From Bacillus massilinigeriensis (GTDB lineage: Bacteria > Bacillota > Bacilli > Bacillales > Cytobacillaceae), in NCBI RefSeq assembly GCF_900117315.1, contig NZ_LT630337.1, positions 2,861,601-2,925,600 on the forward strand: DNA of 64,000 nt. Reading direction: 5' to 3'. Below are positions 27,370 to 35,866 of the stretch, piece by piece. Made by a program: the position numbers and the translations under genes. The first letter of the stretch is position 1. Every line of letters starts with the position of its first letter. The notes below the pieces were generated by a model, which had not been told where the DNA came from, did no database searches, and saw only the letters and a program-made list of their open reading frames with translations.

Positions 27370-27569
27370 ACTGGTCATACTATTAATTACTAATTAAAAA
27401 AATTAATAAATCTGACAAATTTATACCTTCATCCTACCATCTAGAACTTAATTGGGCAATAAAATTTATATCGATATACGATAACATTTCGAAATTATTT
27501 GAAATATGAATAATAACCCTTACTACAATTGCTCTTACTTCTTGTGTACGAAAAGGAGCTGTATATTAA

Positions 27570-29267
27570 ATGACCGTAGAAATAATTTTTGACTCCTCCT
27601 GGCAGGATGGATTGTTGAAAAGGATTGATGATGATGGACCGTGGGGGAACTGGGAATTATTTAAATTAGCGATTGAAGTGGAAAAGCATACAATCATTGA
27701 GGAGTTTGAAGGCCTACAAGCACCTCTTCACCTCTCCCATTTAACCCCTCTTCCACATCAACTTGAGGTCGCGAAGCAGGTGGTTGAAAACATGAACGGA
27801 AAGGCGATTTTAGCTGATGAGGTGGGACTTGGGAAAACAATAGAGGCAGGGTTAATTTTGAAGGAATATATGATACGTGGACTCGTAAAAAAGGTTCTCA
27901 TTTTAGTCCCTGCATCCCTTGTCACTCAGTGGGCATATGAACTGAATACAAAGTTCTATATTCCAGCTATTACTCAAAGAAAAAGCTATGTTTGGGAACA
28001 ATGTGATGTCGTTGTTTCTTCGATTGATACTGCAAAGCGTAACCCACATAGAGATATTATTTATCAGCAGAATTATGACTTAATTATCATCGATGAAGCT
28101 CATAAACTTAAAAATAATAAAACGAAAAACTATGAATTTGTTCAGAACTTAAAAAAGAAGTTTTGCCTGTTATTAACCGCAACACCGATTCAAAATCGAA
28201 TAGAGGAAATTTTTAATTTAGTTTCCCTCCTGAAACCAGGTCATTTAGGTAATGAATCCGTTTTTTATGAAAAATATAAAAAAGATTCACGCTCCATACA
28301 TGACGATGAGCATTTGAAGGAACTTGTAAATAAGGTGATGATTCGAAATCGTCGCAGTGACACAGGAATCGAATGGACGAAAAGACAAGTACAAACTATT
28401 CCAATCGAATTCTCAAAGGAAGAAAGGGATTTGTATGATTCTATTATGGAGCTTCGAGATGAGGAGAGCTGGATTACTTCAAGTCAATTCTCTGTAATGA
28501 CTTTACAGCGTGAAGCATGTAGCAGTAGGGAGGCCGTCTTTTATACCCTAAAAAACATGCTGACGCGAACGGAGGAACCATCCGAACGCTTTGAAAAACA
28601 AATTCATTACTTAATTTCTAAAGTAGAAGCTGTTCAGACAAATTCAAAAGCTGAAAAAGCATTGGAATTAATAAAACAAATTAATGATAAAGCAATTATA
28701 TTTACTGAATATCGTGCGACCCAGCTGTATTTGCAATGGTTTCTTAAGCAACATGGGATTAGTTCTGTACCGTTTAGAGGTGGATTTAAAAGGGGAAAAA
28801 AGGATTGGATGCGTGAGCTATTCAAAAATCATGCCCAGGTTTTGATTGCTACTGAGGCAGGTGGTGAAGGAATAAACCTACAATTTTGTAACCATATCAT
28901 AAATTTTGACTTGCCATGGAATCCGATGAGATTAGAGCAGAGAATTGGCCGTATTCACCGACTTGGTCAGGAAAAGGACGTGTTTATTTATAACTTTGCA
29001 ACAAAGGATACCGTGGAAGAGCATATACTTAAGCTTTTGTATGAAAAAATCCATTTATTTGAAAAGGTTGTCGGAGAACTAGATGATATATTAACAAAGC
29101 TAGAATTTGGTAATATCGATGACCATTTAAATGATATTTTTGGAAACTCAACAACAGAAGGAGAAATGAGAATTAAGATGGAAAACTTATCTTCCATCCT
29201 ATCATTTGCTCAACAAATGAAAGAAGGAGATGTCAATGCAGCAGCAGGAAATTCATCAATTTCTTGA
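27570..29267 (+). CDS. yqhH: SNF2-type DEAD/DEAH helicase YqhH
   Basis: YqhH is a SNF2/RapA-like ATPase expected to move on double-stranded DNA; its cellular role is unknown. The N-terminal lobe has ILADEVGLGKTIEAGL (Walker A) near residue 90, IIIDEAHKLKN (Walker B) near residue 175 and LLTATPIQNR. The C-terminal lobe has IIFTEYRATQ, ATEAGGEGINLQ and LEQRIGRIHRLGQ. The 565 residues are typical. It overlaps yqhG, an unrelated protein conserved next to it, so the pair may act together. Good ribosome site AAAAGGAG. Confidence 0.93.
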   Translation: MTVEIIFDSSWQDGLLKRIDDDGPWGNWELFKLAIEVEKHTIIEEFEGLQAPLHLSHLTPLPHQLEVAKQVVENMNGKAILADEVGLGKTIEAGLILKEYMIRGLVKKVLILVPASLVTQWAYELNTKFYIPAITQRKSYVWEQCDVVVSSIDTAKRNPHRDIIYQQNYDLIIIDEAHKLKNNKTKNYEFVQNLKKKFCLLLTATPIQNRIEEIFNLVSLLKPGHLGNESVFYEKYKKDSRSIHDDEHLKELVNKVMIRNRRSDTGIEWTKRQVQTIPIEFSKEERDLYDSIMELRDEESWITSSQFSVMTLQREACSSREAVFYTLKNMLTRTEEPSERFEKQIHYLISKVEAVQTNSKAEKALELIKQINDKAIIFTEYRATQLYLQWFLKQHGISSVPFRGGFKRGKKDWMRELFKNHAQVLIATEAGGEGINLQFCNHIINFDLPWNPMRLEQRIGRIHRLGQEKDVFIYNFATKDTVEEHILKLLYEKIHLFEKVVGELDDILTKLEFGNIDDHLNDIFGNSTTEGEMRIKMENLSSILSFAQQMKEGDVNAAAGNSSIS

Positions 29268-30033
29268 GCGTTACTTTCATGCAAATGGGTGCGAAATATT
29301 CGAAAACGGGGAGGGTCATATGTGCGTCCAGCTTACGATCGAGTTAGATAAAGAATTGATGAATCGCCCCTTTTACTGGCATTACCTTGAGAAAACCGGT
29401 GGCATACCTAATCCCATGAAGCTTAACCTTATTACCAATCAAGAAAGAGCACCAGAAAATTTTAAAGGAGAGCTCGTTCACTTTGGTTCCCCTAGGCTTC
29501 ATCAAATATTTCAGTCAACGAAGAATCTTGCTGGCTACATTCGCCTTTATGAGAATCACAAAACAACACCAAATAACCATATTCCATTGAAACCATGGCT
29601 AGGAATGAATGTAAAAATCTCCTATCAATGTGATAGGAAACGGGATATTTTTAAATCGATTGGATTGCAACTAATCAACGGACAATTAACAGAAGATTTT
29701 CATGAAAAATTATTAAAATTAAACCTTACACCCAAAATACCTGACTATTCCTTTACCTTATCACCACTGATTATGCCGAAAAGCGGTTTGAACCGCATAG
29801 AAAGGTACATCACTAATGCATTGGAGAATGAGAAACATAGCTGGGCTGATGAGGCCCGTGAAAGGTGGAAAAAAGACTTAAATTTGCTTGAGCATTTTTA
29901 TGAGGATGTGGAAGAGGAAGTGGAGAGCTATAATACAGAAAAACAAGCTTTAAAGGAGCAATATGAACCTAAAATTGTCATTTCCATTGTAAATGGGGGA
30001 ATATTTTATTTGACAGAGGGTGCAATAATATAA
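29236..30033 (+). CDS. yqhG: YqhG family protein
   Basis: YqhG is a conserved Bacillus protein of unknown function, always beside yqhH. The 265-residue product is soluble, with FLERYFHANGCEIFE at the N-terminus, NGEGHMCVQLTIELDKELMNRPFYWHY-type residues soon after, a central KISYQCDRKRD segment and an acidic coiled-coil-like tail (EDVEEEVESYNTEKQALKEQ). I chose the ATG at 29236 with AAGGAG six bases upstream; another ATG at 29230 directly abuts that site. The first 32 bases overlap yqhH. Confidence 0.88.
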   Translation: MQQQEIHQFLERYFHANGCEIFENGEGHMCVQLTIELDKELMNRPFYWHYLEKTGGIPNPMKLNLITNQERAPENFKGELVHFGSPRLHQIFQSTKNLAGYIRLYENHKTTPNNHIPLKPWLGMNVKISYQCDRKRDIFKSIGLQLINGQLTEDFHEKLLKLNLTPKIPDYSFTLSPLIMPKSGLNRIERYITNALENEKHSWADEARERWKKDLNLLEHFYEDVEEEVESYNTEKQALKEQYEPKIVISIVNGGIFYLTEGAII

Positions 30034-30071
30034 TGGAAAATCATTCGCCGTTTCACCAATCTAACACCGTA

Positions 30072-30114
30072 TAAAAAAAGAAAGTGGGTAGTTTTCGCAT
30101 GATTCTACTCACTT
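30072..30114 (-). terminator. Terminator after yqzE
   Basis: On the minus strand AAGTGAGTAG pairs with CTACCCACTT (one G-U pair), followed by TCTTTTTTT. The stem includes the yqzE stop codon. It also lies just after yqhG on the opposite strand. Confidence 0.8.
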
Positions 30115-30288
30115 CCTTCTCTTAATCGCTTCAATAATGACAAAAGGTATTATCCCGAACCATTTCATCAAAAAGGTTTCTTTTGCAGCCTTTCGCTCAA
30201 CCCGTGCTTTTTTTCTAGTTTCCTTCGGCTGATCCATATATTGAACGAATGTTTGGGTAATGTATTTAACATAATCATTTGTTTTCAT
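30109..30288 (-). CDS. yqzE: YqzE family small protein
   Basis: This 59-residue basic protein matches the YqzE family found beside comGG in Bacillus. It begins MKTNDYVKYITQTFVQYMDQP, has a Lys/Arg-rich centre (KETRKKARVERKAAKE) and a hydrophobic segment FLMKWFGIIPFVIIEAI near the end, so it may sit at the membrane. Its function is unknown. The ATG at 30288 has AGGTG upstream; an earlier in-frame start would lie before that site. Confidence 0.85.
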   Translation of the reverse strand: MKTNDYVKYITQTFVQYMDQPKETRKKARVERKAAKETFLMKWFGIIPFVIIEAIKRRK

Positions 30289-30328
30289 ATAGACACCTGC
30301 TTTCTTTATTAGCAAGTATGTCCATTTT

Positions 30329-30829
30329 TCATAAATTCAATCGCTTTTCGATTTCCTGTATAATTTCCTCAACGGATTTAGAGGTGGTTTGAATAGTCAT
30401 ATCTGCAGCTGCTAAATATTGAGCTTTTCTATTTTCAAAAAGCTCCATAGCATTTTGCTTTTTTTCCCCCTTTAATAATGGCCTAGTTTCATCCTTTTCT
30501 AGCCTTTTAAGTATCTCATCAATGGTTGCCTCTAGGAGAATAACTACCCCATTTTCCTTCATGATTTCGATATTTTCCTCTTTTAATATAATTCCGCCAC
30601 CTGTCATAATAATACAATCCGATATGGGTAGTGATGAGAGCATTTCAGTTTCTAGCTTTCTAAATCCTGCTTCACCGATTTGTTCAAATATTTGATTGAT
30701 GCTCTTATTTTCCTTTTTTACAATTTCATCGTCTGTATCATACACAGCTAGTTTCCATCGTTCCCCTAAGGCCTTACCAACGGTTGACTTCCCTGATCCC
30801 ATAAAACCGATTAAATAGAGTGGTTTCAT
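30329..30829 (-). CDS. aroK: Shikimate kinase
   Basis: Shikimate kinase phosphorylates shikimate at the 3-hydroxyl with ATP, step five of the chorismate pathway. The 166-residue protein has the P-loop GFMGSGKSTVGKALG at residues 8-22, the Asp pair YDTDDEIV, the shikimate-binding TGGGI near residue 80, and the lid Arg in DETRPLLKG near residue 115. It lies between comGG and yqzE. No other chorismate genes are near, and aroQ is missing from its B. subtilis site in this window. Confidence 0.94.
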   Translation of the reverse strand: MKPLYLIGFMGSGKSTVGKALGERWKLAVYDTDDEIVKKENKSINQIFEQIGEAGFRKLETEMLSSLPISDCIIMTGGGIILKEENIEIMKENGVVILLEATIDEILKRLEKDETRPLLKGEKKQNAMELFENRKAQYLAAADMTIQTTSKSVEEIIQEIEKRLNL

Positions 30830-30838
30830 ATCTATCCC

Positions 30839-31225
30839 CTACTTGTTATTTTCATACCATTTTATCATTTTTTTTTGATTTTTGTCATAATAGGCAAATC
30901 CGGATACTTGGTTTCTTTCTCCGATTGTCAAATGAATAGTAATTTGCCCAACATCCTTCGATAAATCTATTACGGAATAATCTACTCTGCCATGTAAATA
31001 TGTTAAGACTCCAGAATGTTCCTTCCATCCATCATTATTGAAGATTTCTTCAATATCGTTTATTGCTAGCTTGAAATAGTATTCTTTTTCAAAGTTATGC
31101 TCTGTTTCTATTAATAATCTTTTTTCTGATAAGTATAATTCGGTTTGAATAGTTATAAAGGAGGAAAAAAGAAGAACGAGGATAAAGGTTAAGGGGTAAA
31201 AGAACCCTTTCTCATTAAACATCAT
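30839..31225 (-). CDS. comGG: Competence protein ComGG
   Basis: ComGG is a minor pseudopilin of the DNA-uptake pseudopilus. The N-terminus NEKGFFYPLTFILVLLFSSF has the prepilin cleavage Gly-Phe followed by a hydrophobic helix, but lacks the Glu at mature position 5, as is usual for ComGG and GspK-type minor pseudopilins. The remaining soluble domain carries FKLAINDIEEIFNND. At 128 residues it is of normal size. It overlaps comGF by 11 bases. Two in-frame ATGs at the start are possible. Confidence 0.85.
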   Translation of the reverse strand: MMFNEKGFFYPLTFILVLLFSSFITIQTELYLSEKRLLIETEHNFEKEYYFKLAINDIEEIFNNDGWKEHSGVLTYLHGRVDYSVIDLSKDVGQITIHLTIGERNQVSGFAYYDKNQKKMIKWYENNK

Positions 31226-31688
31226 GATGAGGCTCCAATTCGATTAGACTATAGATGGTTGATGAATAACTTTTTTGGCCCATATCTTCAACATTTATTG
31301 TCATTCCATTTCTTACTTGCTCAAATTCAACCATCCTCACTCTTTGTAGCATAATTTCATGCCCTTCGTTATCAACCTTTCTTCTAATATTCGTCCCATA
31401 TTTTTCAAAGATAATTTCATGTCCATCATTAATTAATACTAATTGATTTTTTCCTCCACTTATAAAATCGCAGCTTTGAATTTCCATTTTCAGCTGGCTG
31501 ATAAACACCTCCCATTCCATTCTTTGTATTCTTTCATCAATAGGATTCGGGTTTAATATGGTTCGGAAGATTATTGGAAGAAAAGAGACGATTATACAAA
31601 AAATCGTAAAGGAAAAAATGATTTCTATCATGGTAAAGCCTTTGTTATTCCATCCCCCTACATTTTTTAACACTTTGATGAAAACCAT
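31215..31688 (-). CDS. comGF: Competence protein ComGF
   Basis: ComGF is a minor pseudopilin-like component of the competence pseudopilus. The prepilin motif NKGFTMIEIIFSFTIFC shows the cleavage Gly, a Phe and the Glu at mature position 5, followed by a membrane helix. The C-terminal domain has SYSSTIYSLIELE. The exact start is uncertain: an ATG at 31688 and a GTG at 31673 lie in frame inside the end of comGE and neither has a strong ribosome site, which suggests translational coupling to comGE. Confidence 0.85.
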   Translation of the reverse strand: MVFIKVLKNVGGWNNKGFTMIEIIFSFTIFCIIVSFLPIIFRTILNPNPIDERIQRMEWEVFISQLKMEIQSCDFISGGKNQLVLINDGHEIIFEKYGTNIRRKVDNEGHEIMLQRVRMVEFEQVRNGMTINVEDMGQKSYSSTIYSLIELEPHHDV

Positions 31689-31977
31689 CTTTATAATAAA
31701 TGCACACCTCCTTCATTTGAGTATGGTCACTTTCCTTCCAAATAATTTCATACTTAACTCGATTCCGAGTGACCTCTGTCTCCTTTTGATGCATTGTGGG
31801 GGTATTCCCTAAAATGACTTCATATAAAATATGTGTTGCATTTAGCTCCCTCTCAACGCTCAAAGATTGTTTAGTTAATTGCAAATAAATGGGGAGTAAC
31901 CCTCCTGCTATTAACAGGATGGCTGACATTGAAAATAGCAATTCAACAAGAAAATACCCTCTATTCTTTCACAACAT
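31645..31977 (-). pseudogene. comGE: Competence pseudopilin comGE with in-frame TGA at codon 3
   Basis: ComGE is a minor pseudopilin needed in B. subtilis for transformation. The natural start is the ATG at 31977, with GGAAAGGGG seven bases upstream. The reading is Met, Leu, then TGA at 31971-31969, then KNRGYFLVELLFSMSAILL, a proper prepilin signal with Gly, a hydrophobic stretch and Glu at mature position 5. No start codon lies between the TGA and that signal. A TTG at 31941 keeps 98 residues but loses the cleavage site and Glu. The rest of the gene is intact, so a single recent base change (from TGG or CGA, for example), a read error or recoding are the options. Confidence 0.75.
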
Positions 31978-32401
31978 AAAAACGCCCCTTTCCTATATGA
32001 ATGATAAGTCGATAGGTCTCCTTTCCAATCTGAATGTATATGCTCCCAAACTTACTTACATTTCCATTTGGATTTACCCTAAAAAATAGACTTAATGTTC
32101 CTTCCCTAATGATAATATTTTCTTCAAATTGACGTTTAATCTGAAAAGTTCCATCCTGATTTTTTATATAATAGGTGAATTCTGAGGGGAGAAAACTGAA
32201 GAAGAGCATTTGTTGATTAGCAATCGCATATTGCTGTGCATAATAGAAATCTGATTTAAACTGAGAAAAAAATAGGCTTCGTTCAAGGAGATTATTTTGA
32301 GGCTTCATCATGATGATGGTTATTGTTATCATAATCATAAAGACACTTAATACAAAAAGGGTTTCAATTAATGTAAAGCCAGAATCAGACCTTTTATTCA
32401 C
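31961..32401 (-). CDS. comGD: Competence pseudopilin ComGD
   Basis: ComGD is a minor pseudopilin of the competence pseudopilus. The N-terminal SDSGFTLIETLFVLSVFMIM shows the prepilin cleavage site and Glu at mature position 5. The protein then has a soluble domain with FKSDFYYAQQYAIANQQ, a typical family block. The 146 residues are normal. The start is GTG at 32401; AAGGTG of the preceding 11-base repeat copy acts as the ribosome site. The stop overlaps the start of the comGE frame. Confidence 0.9.
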   Translation of the reverse strand: MNKRSDSGFTLIETLFVLSVFMIMITITIIMMKPQNNLLERSLFFSQFKSDFYYAQQYAIANQQMLFFSFLPSEFTYYIKNQDGTFQIKRQFEENIIIREGTLSLFFRVNPNGNVSKFGSIYIQIGKETYRLIIHIGKGRFYVVKE

Positions 32402-32411
32402 CTTTTATTCA
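32390..32411. repeat. 11-base tandem duplication between comGC and comGD
   Basis: CCTTTTATTCA occurs twice in direct succession (32390-32400 and 32401-32411), with a third partial copy CCTT. Read on the minus strand each copy contains GGTGAATAAA. The copy nearer comGC supplies the ribosome site, the other the GTG start of comGD. Confidence 0.85.
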
Positions 32412-32413
32412 CC

Positions 32414-32728
32414 TTAACTACCCGTACTCATAGTAACTTCACCTTCAGAGCTAATTGTTAATGCTTTCCCGTTCGGACAGCTTGTCTCCCCTTTTTTCAA
32501 GTATCCATTTGTCTCTAATTCTGCCAAATCTGCAGGTAGCTTCCCTTTATCCATTTCATACGCCTGCACTTGCCCTTGAACCATCTTCACAAACGCCTTA
32601 CAGCCCTTATCATTTATATTCGAGTTGTGCTTTGTAATATTAGGGACGGTAATAATAAGTAACACAGAAATCACTAATAACACTATCATCATTTCAATAA
32701 GAGTAAATCCTTTTTCATTCTTAAACAT
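32414..32728 (-). CDS. comGC: Major competence pseudopilin ComGC
   Basis: ComGC is the main subunit of the pseudopilus that brings DNA through the cell wall. The prepilin signal EKGFTLIEMMIVLLVISVLL has the cleavage Gly, Phe and Glu at mature position 5. Two Cys residues (KGCKAF and TSCPNG) fit the known intramolecular disulfide. The ATG at 32728 is chosen for AAAGGAG upstream, giving 104 residues. The signal is cut by the ComC peptidase, which is not in the window. Confidence 0.95.
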   Translation of the reverse strand: MFKNEKGFTLIEMMIVLLVISVLLIITVPNITKHNSNINDKGCKAFVKMVQGQVQAYEMDKGKLPADLAELETNGYLKKGETSCPNGKALTISSEGEVTMSTGS

Positions 32729-32741
32729 AAGATTCTCCTTT

Positions 32742-33776
32742 CTAAAATCCATCTAGTAGATGAAACATAGGCAATAATATGGCTAAATACATAGATATTA
32801 CTAGCAGTCCAATGATTGAGAATAACAGAGGCTGTGCCTTCTTCAGAAGCTTTTCGGTTTTTTCTTCAAAACGCTGCAAACAATGAAGTCCAAAAAAATG
32901 TAATTCCTGATCAAGCTTCCCATTTTCGAGACCATGCTTTACAATTCCTGAAAGCTCTCTTTCAAAAAAAGGAAACTGTAATAGGATATCCTCGAATTTT
33001 TGGCCTGCAGTTAAAAGCTGTTTGATTTCAAGTCCAATTTCATGCTCAAACCTTTGCTCCTCCTCTTCAAAAACAGTTAATGCCTCATTGATAGATAAAC
33101 CTCCGGATAATAAATAACTAAGCTGAACGGAAAAGTAGTGGGTATATAATAATTTAAAAAAGGAGCCAATAATCGGAACGGAGGAAATCATATATTTTTG
33201 CTTTAGCATTGTGAAATGTTTAAATTTAAGGAAGTAAAAGAGGAGTAAGGAAAAAAGACTGACCACAAGGAGGAATAACAGAAGTGGAAATAGATCACCA
33301 AATACATAAACAATTTTCGTAAAAAAATTCTCTTTTAGCTTCATAGATTGAAAAAGGACAGAAAACCTTGGGAGCAGTGATTTTTCTACAAAAATAAATA
33401 AGAAAAAGGTGATAAGTATAAGGAAGATAGGGTACATTAAAATGTTCTTTAGCTTTTTCATATCTCTTACCCTTTTGAGCATCATCTCGCTTCCATCTTG
33501 AAAGGCTTTTGCTAAATTCCCATGTTGTTCAGAGAAATACACAAAACCAATTAAAGTTGAGTGGAAGTTCATATCCATTAATATCTTGTAAAAAGGAAAA
33601 CCCTCTTTTAAATCTAACAAACAATTTTTGATATCCTTCTTCTTCATATCAGGCATTTGAAAAGTAATTGATTCGATAGCCTCTGAAAGTGGATAGCCCC
33701 TTGATAGAAGCTCCCCTGTTCTCTTTAGAAAATGGGCCTGCTCCTCAATCGACCATTTATTCCTTTTCTTCTTCAA
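32742..33776 (-). CDS. comGB: Competence membrane protein ComGB
   Basis: ComGB is the polytopic inner-membrane platform protein for pseudopilus assembly, of the GspF/PilC family. Two repeated GspF domains are visible: one with GYPLSEAIESI and ending in the membrane segment YPIFLILITFFLFIFVEKSL, another with GGLSINEALTVFE and closing with PLLFSIIGLLVISMYLAILL. I favour TTG at 33776 (product starts MKKKRNKWSIEEQ, like B. subtilis), overlapping comGA by 20 bases; an alternative TTG at 33821 is possible. The length of about 344 residues is close to the family. Confidence 0.88.
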   Translation of the reverse strand: MKKKRNKWSIEEQAHFLKRTGELLSRGYPLSEAIESITFQMPDMKKKDIKNCLLDLKEGFPFYKILMDMNFHSTLIGFVYFSEQHGNLAKAFQDGSEMMLKRVRDMKKLKNILMYPIFLILITFFLFIFVEKSLLPRFSVLFQSMKLKENFFTKIVYVFGDLFPLLLFLLVVSLFSLLLFYFLKFKHFTMLKQKYMISSVPIIGSFFKLLYTHYFSVQLSYLLSGGLSINEALTVFEEEEQRFEHEIGLEIKQLLTAGQKFEDILLQFPFFERELSGIVKHGLENGKLDQELHFFGLHCLQRFEEKTEKLLKKAQPLLFSIIGLLVISMYLAILLPMFHLLDGF

Positions 33777-34827
33777 ATACCCAGCGATGGTACTCAGATT
33801 CCTTAATAAAGCCAAGAGCAACCCCCTTTCTAATTACCCCCTTTAATGTTTGATAGTGAAAATTACTTTTTTCACCACTTGCCTCCTTCAATGCACATGC
33901 AAGAGCTCTGCCTGAAAGTAATTCGAAAACACTAGCTCTTTTTAATGGACCATACATATCACAAAAGGGTGAACAATTCTCTCCACAATAAGAACATGTT
34001 AATTCAACTAACCTCTGCGCAGTTACTGCCACAAGTGTTTGTTCAATTTCAAGTCTATTGACACCAAATTCTAATAAGCGATAAATCGCTCCTTTCGCAT
34101 CTCGAGTATGCATCGTACTTAACACTAAATGTCCAGTTAATGCCGCACGTACAGCAATTCTTGCTGTCTCACTATCACGAATCTCTCCAACCATGATGAT
34201 ATCCGGATCATGCCTTAAGATGGCTTTTAGTCCAGTGGAATAAGTCACCCCTGCCTTTTCGTTTACCTGAACCTGTAAAACAGAATCGTAATTTCTTTCA
34301 ATTGGATCTTCTAATGTTATGACATTTCTATTAAACATATGGGAGGTTTCATTTAGGAGAGAATACAAGGTTGTGGTCTTCCCGCTTCCTGTTGGGCCTG
34401 TAAATATAACCAATCCATGTGCGTGTTTTAATAGAGCTAACAGTTTTTTTGTCATACTTGGGAAAAGGGAGAGTCGTGTGTAAGGAATTTGTTCTTGCTG
34501 TGGAAGGATTCGGATGACTAGGCTTTCGTGATTATTCGAAGGGAGAGTGGATAGACGTGCACCAACATATTGACCATCAATTCGTAAAGAAAAAGCACCG
34601 CTTTGGGGACGCCTTTTTTCACCAATATCCATTTGTGCCTTGAACTTGAAATGGGAAATCAATCGATCACATTCGTTTAGGGGCAAAATAAAACGAGGTA
34701 TGAGTTTGTTTGCGATCCTTAGTTGGATTAAAGTATCCTTTTGACGCGGAATAATGTGAATGTCTGATGCACGATTTCTGACAGCTTCTTTCAACATTCT
34801 ATCTGCCAATGTTTCAATAGATGCCAA
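33757..34827 (-). CDS. comGA: Competence ATPase ComGA
   Basis: ComGA is the traffic ATPase that powers pseudopilus assembly and sits at the membrane of competent cells. Walker A FTGPTGSGKTTTLYSL is near residue 140, the Asp box ITLEDPIE follows, and Walker B with LRHDPDIIMVGEIRDSETA is near residue 195. The metal-binding CSYCGENCSPFC is near residue 275. The TTG at 34827, with AAAGGTGG upstream, gives 356 residues, the same as B. subtilis; an ATG at 34851 would include the ribosome site. First gene of comGA-GG. I find no clear ComK box. Confidence 0.95.
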   Translation of the reverse strand: MASIETLADRMLKEAVRNRASDIHIIPRQKDTLIQLRIANKLIPRFILPLNECDRLISHFKFKAQMDIGEKRRPQSGAFSLRIDGQYVGARLSTLPSNNHESLVIRILPQQEQIPYTRLSLFPSMTKKLLALLKHAHGLVIFTGPTGSGKTTTLYSLLNETSHMFNRNVITLEDPIERNYDSVLQVQVNEKAGVTYSTGLKAILRHDPDIIMVGEIRDSETARIAVRAALTGHLVLSTMHTRDAKGAIYRLLEFGVNRLEIEQTLVAVTAQRLVELTCSYCGENCSPFCDMYGPLKRASVFELLSGRALACALKEASGEKSNFHYQTLKGVIRKGVALGFIKESEYHRWVFEEEKE

Positions 34828-35018
34828 GTTCGTTAAACACCACCTTTTCATTAAATTAATTATTTATTTCGACGTAATACCTCCTTTTCCTTCTAATTCC
34901 ATTATTTTTTTTATAAAAAAGTGGAGTAAACTAACACCATTAGAAATGTCAAATAATGTTCAAATAAGTTAGTTCATGATTTATTCAATTAAATGTGAAC
35001 ATTTTCTAAACTTATAGT

Positions 35019-35054
35019 GTTTACAGTGTTAACCTATTTTTGCTGTATTATAAT
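35019..35054 (+). promoter_or_regulatory. Promoter and possible operator of the SufR-like gene
   Basis: A perfect TATAAT lies at 35049-35054. Overlapping the expected -35 position is a near-palindrome, GTTTACAGTGTTAAC at 35019-35033, six of seven arm pairs matching. This is the position expected for an autorepressor operator. Confidence 0.5.
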
Positions 35055-35087
35055 GGATTTAATTAAAATTGTCCTGAGGTGAATCAA

Positions 35088-35786
35088 TTGGAACAAACGT
35101 TAAGAATAACTAATGTGCTATCAGATCCAACAAGATACTATATCTACCAATACATTACAAAAAGACATCAAGATGTTACTGTTCAGGAAATTGCTGATAG
35201 TTTTAATATCCATCCAAACGTAGCCCGTCTTCATCTTTCAAAGCTTGAAGATGTAAATATGCTCAAATCTGAAACAAAGAAAACTGGCAAGGGTGGACGT
35301 CCAAGTAGACTATACCGTCTTTCTGATGATGTTATTCAATTGAATTTTCCTTTTAGGGATTATCAATTGCTATCTAAAATTGCGATTGAAACTATGGTCT
35401 CTCTTGGAGAGGCTGGAAAAGCTGCTTTATATAAAACTGGAAAGAAATTTGGTATGGAGGTAGTTGACCAAGAGATTAGCCGACTTCACCAAGGTACTGA
35501 CTTATCATTTGAACAAAAAATGAACATTCTGAAGCATGCTTCAACAGTAGCTGGCTTCTATCCAGAATTTGAAATTAATGAAGAAGAATCAAAAATATAT
35601 TTTCAAATATTTAACTGTCCGTTTAAGGAAATTGCTGAAGAACATACCACAACTGTATGTAACATGCACATTGAATTCTTAAAAGGGATGTTTGCAGCTC
35701 TTTTTGAATCATTTGAACTTGTGGAAAAACAAAATATGTTTACTGGCTGTGATTCCTGCGCCTACCACGCAATCGTCACAAAGTAG
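35088..35786 (+). CDS. HTH transcriptional regulator, SufR-like with conserved cysteines
   Basis: The 232-residue protein has an N-terminal winged helix of ArsR/DeoR type (VTVQEIADSFNIHPNVARLHLSKLE, then GRPSRLYRLS). The C-terminal domain carries FNCPFKEIAEEH, TTVCNMH and GCDSCAYHAIV, a Cys-x13-Cys-x29-Cys-x2-Cys pattern like the iron-sulfur ligands of the SufR family, though the spacing differs. It could sense iron-sulfur status, nitric oxide or redox; this is inference. I chose TTG at 35088 after GAGGTG (six-base spacing); a GTG at 35079 lies within that site. The B. subtilis genes expected here (corA, yqhB, rsbRD, mgsR) are missing. Confidence 0.75.
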   Translation: MEQTLRITNVLSDPTRYYIYQYITKRHQDVTVQEIADSFNIHPNVARLHLSKLEDVNMLKSETKKTGKGGRPSRLYRLSDDVIQLNFPFRDYQLLSKIAIETMVSLGEAGKAALYKTGKKFGMEVVDQEISRLHQGTDLSFEQKMNILKHASTVAGFYPEFEINEEESKIYFQIFNCPFKEIAEEHTTTVCNMHIEFLKGMFAALFESFELVEKQNMFTGCDSCAYHAIVTK

Positions 35787-35866
35787 TAATAAACTTATAT
35801 TTACTTTTCAGAGTTTTCATTTATAATATTGTATGATGGATTTGTAGGGGAAAAGGAGGGATACAT

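Noticed and set aside
34895-34922. T8-ATA-A6 palindrome as terminator or ComK box
   Set aside because: It has no GC stem, and the order T then A is opposite to the AAAA-N5-TTTT ComK half-box.
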